Below the pieces are notes generated by a model that worked only from the letters and a program-made list of their open reading frames with translations, was not told the DNA's origin and searched no databases. DNA of 64,000 nucleotides, from the NCBI RefSeq assembly GCF_011043625.1, contig NZ_JAAKGT010000009.1, positions 144,149 to 208,148 of the forward strand, in the 5' to 3' direction. This document shows positions 59,417 to 64,000 of the stretch, piece after piece (position 1 is the stretch's first letter; every line of letters starts with the position of its first letter). This DNA comes from Caulobacter sp. 602-2. Its GTDB lineage: Bacteria; Pseudomonadota; Alphaproteobacteria; Caulobacterales; Caulobacteraceae. The translations under genes were made by a program, and so were the position numbers.

Positions 59417-60556
59417 CTAGATGGCCAGCGAGGCCGACAGCCCGGAGTCGAAATCCTGCAGGATGTCGACGGCTTCTTCCACGTCGACGATGGCCGGCTG
59501 GCCCTCGGGGAAGCGGTAGCGCCAGAAGCTGGCGATGTGCGAGATCACGCCCACCTTTTCGCCGAGCGACAGGAACATGTCGGGCGCGCGCAGCAGGAAC
59601 TCGCGGAAGGCCTGGGGCTTGCCGTTGTCGATCAGGTCCTCGAAGGCGTCGTCATAGACCTTGATCGTGCGCAGCACCGCGGCGCGCTCCAGCACCACGC
59701 CCTGCTGCAGGCGCTTGCGGGCGTCGTCGACATAGCGGGCGGTCTCGGCCTCGCGGGCGCCGGTGATGATCATCTGGCCGATTTCGCCGGCCGTGGCGGT
59801 CAGCTGCGGCCACAGGCGGGTGAGCATCCACTTGTAGTAGAGGAAGCCTTTCCAGCTGAAGACGCCTTCCTTGAAGCTCTCGCCCTCCAGCACCAGGGTC
59901 TCGCGCAGCGGCTCCAGCCGCTCGTCGACGTCGGTGGACAAGAGGGCCTCGACCAGGCGGGCGGCCGCCGCGCCGTTGACCCGGCCGCTGTCGCGGTAGG
60001 CCAGGTCGATCAGTCGCGAGATCTCGACGGCGACGAAACCCTGCATCTGCTCCAGGTCGCCCGGCGACAGGGCGAAGTAGCAGGGGGCCACGATCATGCC
60101 GTGGCGGCGCAGGTGCTCGCGCAGCAGGAACGGGTCCAGCGAGGGCAGCATGTCGATCATGCGCAGCGTCGCCAGGTCTCGCGTCATGTCGGACGGGTCG
60201 TTGCAGGCCTCGCGCAGCAGGTCGATCCAGCCGCGCTGGCCGACGAAGAACGACTGGCCGCCCAGGGACAGGTCGCTGCGCTCGAACGGAATGATGATCT
60301 TGGTCGCCGTCGGTCGCGCTTCGTCGAACAGGAACAGGTCGTCGCTGCGCAGGCGATGCTTGACGATCAGGGCGTTGTTCAGGATCCGGTTCCGGAACAA
60401 CGGATGCTGGGAATATTCGGGGCGCTGGCTGCTGTCGGCGGCGATGGCCAGCAGGTTCAGCACGCGGCTGGTCGACGCCGTGCGCTCCAGCGCGCGCAGG
60501 CTGCGCGTCAGGCGGTCCGGCTTGCGGACGGGAGCGAGCTTTCGGCGCGCGGACAA
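59417..60556 (-). CDS. Conserved-looking cytosolic protein, unknown
   Basis: A 379-residue soluble, mostly helical protein starting MSARRKLAPVRKPDRLTRSLRALER. It has few low-complexity stretches and segments such as FFVGQRGWIDLLREACNDPSDMTRDLATLRMIDMLPSLDPFLLREHLRRHG and FSWKGFLYYKWML that look strongly constrained. No motif for nucleotide or DNA binding is visible. It is the last gene before purA on the same strand and is followed by the receiver-protein gene, so the two may belong together. Confidence 0.75.
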   Translation of the reverse strand: MSARRKLAPVRKPDRLTRSLRALERTASTSRVLNLLAIAADSSQRPEYSQHPLFRNRILNNALIVKHRLRSDDLFLFDEARPTATKIIIPFERSDLSLGGQSFFVGQRGWIDLLREACNDPSDMTRDLATLRMIDMLPSLDPFLLREHLRRHGMIVAPCYFALSPGDLEQMQGFVAVEISRLIDLAYRDSGRVNGAAAARLVEALLSTDVDERLEPLRETLVLEGESFKEGVFSWKGFLYYKWMLTRLWPQLTATAGEIGQMIITGAREAETARYVDDARKRLQQGVVLERAAVLRTIKVYDDAFEDLIDNGKPQAFREFLLRAPDMFLSLGEKVGVISHIASFWRYRFPEGQPAIVDVEEAVDILQDFDSGLSASLAI

Positions 60557-60668
60557 GGTCAGGAACCCCCTCGGTTACGAAGGGAACCCTACCGGCCGCG
60601 ACCTAAGCAAACGCTAACCGTCACCTTGGGTAGTCCCCGGAATGGGGATTAGCGGAGAGCGGGAGTTT

Positions 60669-60832
60669 CCTTCTCCCCTTGCGGGAGAAGGTGTCGGCGA
60701 AGCCGACGGATGAGGGGTCTCTCAAACGCAAAACGCCGCGACGGCGGATCGGCCGTCGCGGCGTCCAAGGTCCTGCGACCCCTCACCCGACCTCCCTTCG
60801 GGAGGCCACCCTCTCCCGCAAGGGGAGAGGGA
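60669..60832. repeat. Composite palindromic element, copy 2
   Basis: Same layout as 58346-58508: left unit, central palindrome ACGCCGCGACGGC / GCCGTCGCGGCGT (60733-60745, 60752-60764), right unit inverted. Left and right units are highly similar to copy 1, the centre is diverged but still complementary. It occupies the end of the purA transcript. Confidence 0.82.
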
Positions 60833-60839
60833 CGCGTGT

Positions 60840-62126
<1,287 letters not shown>

Positions 62127-62246
62127 GATAGAGATATGCCTTGTCACCTGCCCGGTAGCGCCCGCGGCCCTTCGACAGGACTCGGCGGCGGACGTTCGTC
62201 AGATTGTCGGTGACGGGCGGGGGTCGGCGGGCGACCCCCGTTGAAG

Positions 62247-62855
62247 TCAGAAGGCGTAAAGCAGGCGCACGCCCAGATCGTCAAGCCCCTGGTTCTTGCC
62301 TTGGTGGAAGATCTGGCCGTTCGACAGGTGCACGTAGGACAGTTCGGCCGCCCACTTGTCGTTGAAGCGGTAGCCCAGGGCCAGCTCCGGCTGGAACAGC
62401 ACCTTGGAGCCGAAATCGATGCGGGTGTTGTAGAGCTTCAGGCGGCGCTGGATCTCTTCCTGGCTGATGCCCGGCTCGTTGACCGGCGGCAGGCCGGTCT
62501 CGCCGTCGGTATAGGCCAGGCCCATGCCCGGACGGAAATAGAAGCCGCCCTCGTCGCCGAAGTCGATCGGCCAGGAGAAGCCGGCGGCCACGAAGTTGGA
62601 GGTGTTCTCGCTGTTCAGCGACACGAAGGCGTGGACCTGCGGCTTGCCCAGCCAGGTCAGGTTCTCCAGGCGGTCGGTGCGGTAGCCCAGGTGCAGGTCG
62701 ACGCCGTCCTCGCGGCCGGCGGCGCCCAGGCCGACGGCCTCGCCGATGAAGGTGACGTCGTGCTTGTAGGCGCCGACGATCAGTTCGCCGGCCGAAGCGG
62801 CGGTCGCGCAGGCGAGCGCGGCGCCGGCCACGGCGGTCAACAGTGCGATTTTCAT
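62247..62855 (-). CDS. Acyloxyacyl hydrolase / lipid A 3-O-deacylase (PagL-like)
   Basis: A 202-residue protein with a signal peptide (KIALLTAVAGAALACATAASA). It is an eight-strand barrel ending in the classical terminal Phe (VRLLYAF). The catalytic His176 and Ser178 sit in YVHLSNG near the C-terminus, as in PagL. The family's third residue, Glu, appears to be replaced by Asp in LDDLG. The enzyme would trim the 3-position acyl chain from lipid A in the outer membrane. Confidence 0.87.
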   Translation of the reverse strand: MKIALLTAVAGAALACATAASAGELIVGAYKHDVTFIGEAVGLGAAGREDGVDLHLGYRTDRLENLTWLGKPQVHAFVSLNSENTSNFVAAGFSWPIDFGDEGGFYFRPGMGLAYTDGETGLPPVNEPGISQEEIQRRLKLYNTRIDFGSKVLFQPELALGYRFNDKWAAELSYVHLSNGQIFHQGKNQGLDDLGVRLLYAF

Positions 62856-62967
62856 GATGTCTGACCCCTCAGCAGTATCCGGCTCCCTTATGGCGCGAAC
62901 CGCCGGTGCGAGCTAGAGCAGGTCGGAACGAAAGGTGCGGCCGTGGCCGCCTTGCAACCGAGGGCTC

Positions 62968-63936
62968 ATGACCGTTTCGCTCGCCGACATCCAGGCCGCC
63001 GCCGAACGCCTGAAGGGCCAGGCCGTGGTCACGCCCCTGCTGGAGAGCGCGGCCTTGTCGGACCGCCTGGGCGGCAGGGTTTTCGTCAAGCCCGAGACCC
63101 TGCAACTGGCCGGCGCCTTCAAGTTCCGCGGCGCCTACAACCGCCTCTCGCAGTTCACGGAGGAAGAGCGGGCGCGCGGCGTCGTGGCCTTCTCGTCCGG
63201 CAATCATGCCCAGGGCGTGGCCCTGGCGGCCGACAAGCTGGGCATGCCGGCCCTGATCGTCATGCCGGCCGACGCGCCGTCGGTGAAGGTCGAGGCCACG
63301 CGCGGCTTCGGGGCCGAGATCCGCTTCTTCGACCGCTTCAAGGAAGACCGCGAGGCCATCGCCGCGGAGATCGCCGCCGAGCGCGGCATGATCGTCGTGC
63401 CGTCCTACGATGATCCGCACATCATCGCCGGCCAGGGCACGGTCGGGCTGGAGATCATCGCCCAGGCCGAGGCCGCTGGCGCTGCGCTGGACAAGGTGCT
63501 GTGCCCGATCGGCGGCGGCGGCCTGATCGCCGGGACCTCGACGGCGGTGAAGGCGCTTTCGCCCGCCACTCAGGTCTGGGGCGCCGAGCCGGCCGGCTTC
63601 GACGACACCCGCCGCTCGCTGGGCAGCGGCCATCGCGAGGTGATCGATCCGGAAGCCCGCTCGTTCTGCGACGCCCTGCTGGCGCCGACGCCGGGCGCCC
63701 TGACCTGGCCGATCAACAGCCGCACCCTGACCGGCGTCGCCGCCGTCACCGACGAGGAAGTGGCCGCGGCCATGCGCTGGGCGTTCATGCACCTCAAGCT
63801 CGTCGTCGAACCCGGCGGCTGCGTGGCCCTCGCCGCCGCGCTGGCCGGCAAGATCGACGTCAGGGACCAGGCGACGGTGATCGTGCTGTCGGGCGGGAAT
63901 GTGGATCCGGCGGTGTTCGCGGGGGTGCTTTCCTGA
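62968..63936 (+). CDS. Threonine/serine dehydratase, PLP-dependent
   Basis: A 322-residue fold-type II PLP enzyme from ATG 62968. The cofactor Lys52 lies in GAFKFRGAYN, the phosphate loop is IGGGGLIAG and the substrate loop is FSSGNHAQG. Without a C-terminal ACT domain it matches short catabolic threonine dehydratases or serine racemase/ threo-hydroxyaspartate dehydratases. It converts threonine to 2-oxobutanoate and ammonia, or acts on serine or hydroxyaspartate. It is divergent from the PagL-like gene. Confidence 0.9.
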   Translation: MTVSLADIQAAAERLKGQAVVTPLLESAALSDRLGGRVFVKPETLQLAGAFKFRGAYNRLSQFTEEERARGVVAFSSGNHAQGVALAADKLGMPALIVMPADAPSVKVEATRGFGAEIRFFDRFKEDREAIAAEIAAERGMIVVPSYDDPHIIAGQGTVGLEIIAQAEAAGAALDKVLCPIGGGGLIAGTSTAVKALSPATQVWGAEPAGFDDTRRSLGSGHREVIDPEARSFCDALLAPTPGALTWPINSRTLTGVAAVTDEEVAAAMRWAFMHLKLVVEPGGCVALAAALAGKIDVRDQATVIVLSGGNVDPAVFAGVLS

Positions 63937-63937
63937 T

Positions 63938-63988
63938 CCTTCTCCCCTTGCGGGAGAAGGTGGCGGCCGTAGGCCGTCGGATGAGGAA
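63938..63988. repeat. Single CCTTCTCCCC unit of the composite repeat
   Basis: The left unit of the element at 58346-58508 recurs here just after the dehydratase stop, with a GGCGGCCGTAGGCCGTC variant in the middle. The final 14 bases start an AACCTCCCCC-type repeat that runs off the window. Confidence 0.75.
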
Positions 63989-64000
63989 CCTCCCCCCGTG

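Overview
The window is a GC-rich, densely coding bacterial chromosome segment. Protein types and repeat families point to an alphaproteobacterium, most likely Caulobacter or a close relative: TonB-dependent receptors, a membrane-anchored CycM-type cytochrome c, an alphaproteobacterial PyrC-like dihydroorotase, a TadD-type protein, many small secreted proteins, and the palindromic intergenic repeats common in Caulobacter. I saw no tRNA, rRNA, CRISPR array, prophage or insertion sequence. It reads as core chromosome with small accessory modules.

Layout. 1-7.9 kb: 5' end of map translationally coupled to a ParD-like gene, a lipase, a deletion remnant of an HTH regulator, small secreted or membrane proteins, a D-2-hydroxyacid oxidase, a ribbon-helix-helix/PIN toxin-antitoxin pair, and kdsB-pheA. 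8-20.5 kb: cytochrome c, MarR/enoyl-CoA hydratase, an MBL hydrolase, a secreted protein with five four-cysteine repeats, a TPP enzyme, a YhhN protein, a feruloyl-CoA-synthase-like ligase, and an ECF sigma/DGPF operon with a recognisable ECF promoter. 20.6-37 kb: orphan Tle1-like DUF2235 protein, dihydroorotase, glycosyltransferase 9, YgfZ, HEAT-repeat and DUF2339 membrane proteins, Tag glycosylase, a serine hydrolase, rnhB, and a regulator built from two copies of one winged-helix unit. 37-44 kb: siderophore uptake operon (TonB receptor, PepSY, 60-aa protein), M17 aminopeptidase with an NlpC/P60 hydrolase, TadD-like protein. 44-52 kb: large SGNH hydrolase, NUDIX/DeoR divergent pair with phased operator repeats, histidine kinase, CPBP protease. 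52.3-55.7 kb: conserved rpmH-rnpA-yidC-engB cluster. 55.7-64 kb: TonB receptor, a receiver protein lacking the phospho-Asp, an unknown protein, purA, PagL-like deacylase, threonine dehydratase.

Structure beyond genes: four families of intergenic palindromic repeats, including a ~205-bp element present twice in inverted orientation 32 kb apart; several perfect hairpin terminators; two 7-3-7 palindromes in front of antitoxin-like genes; and a terminator-like hairpin that covers the rnpA ribosome binding site. No single large unknown system is evident. The best leads are the cysteine-module secreted protein, the ParD-like/map coupling, the DeoR operator array, the Glu-substituted receiver protein and the rnpA hairpin.
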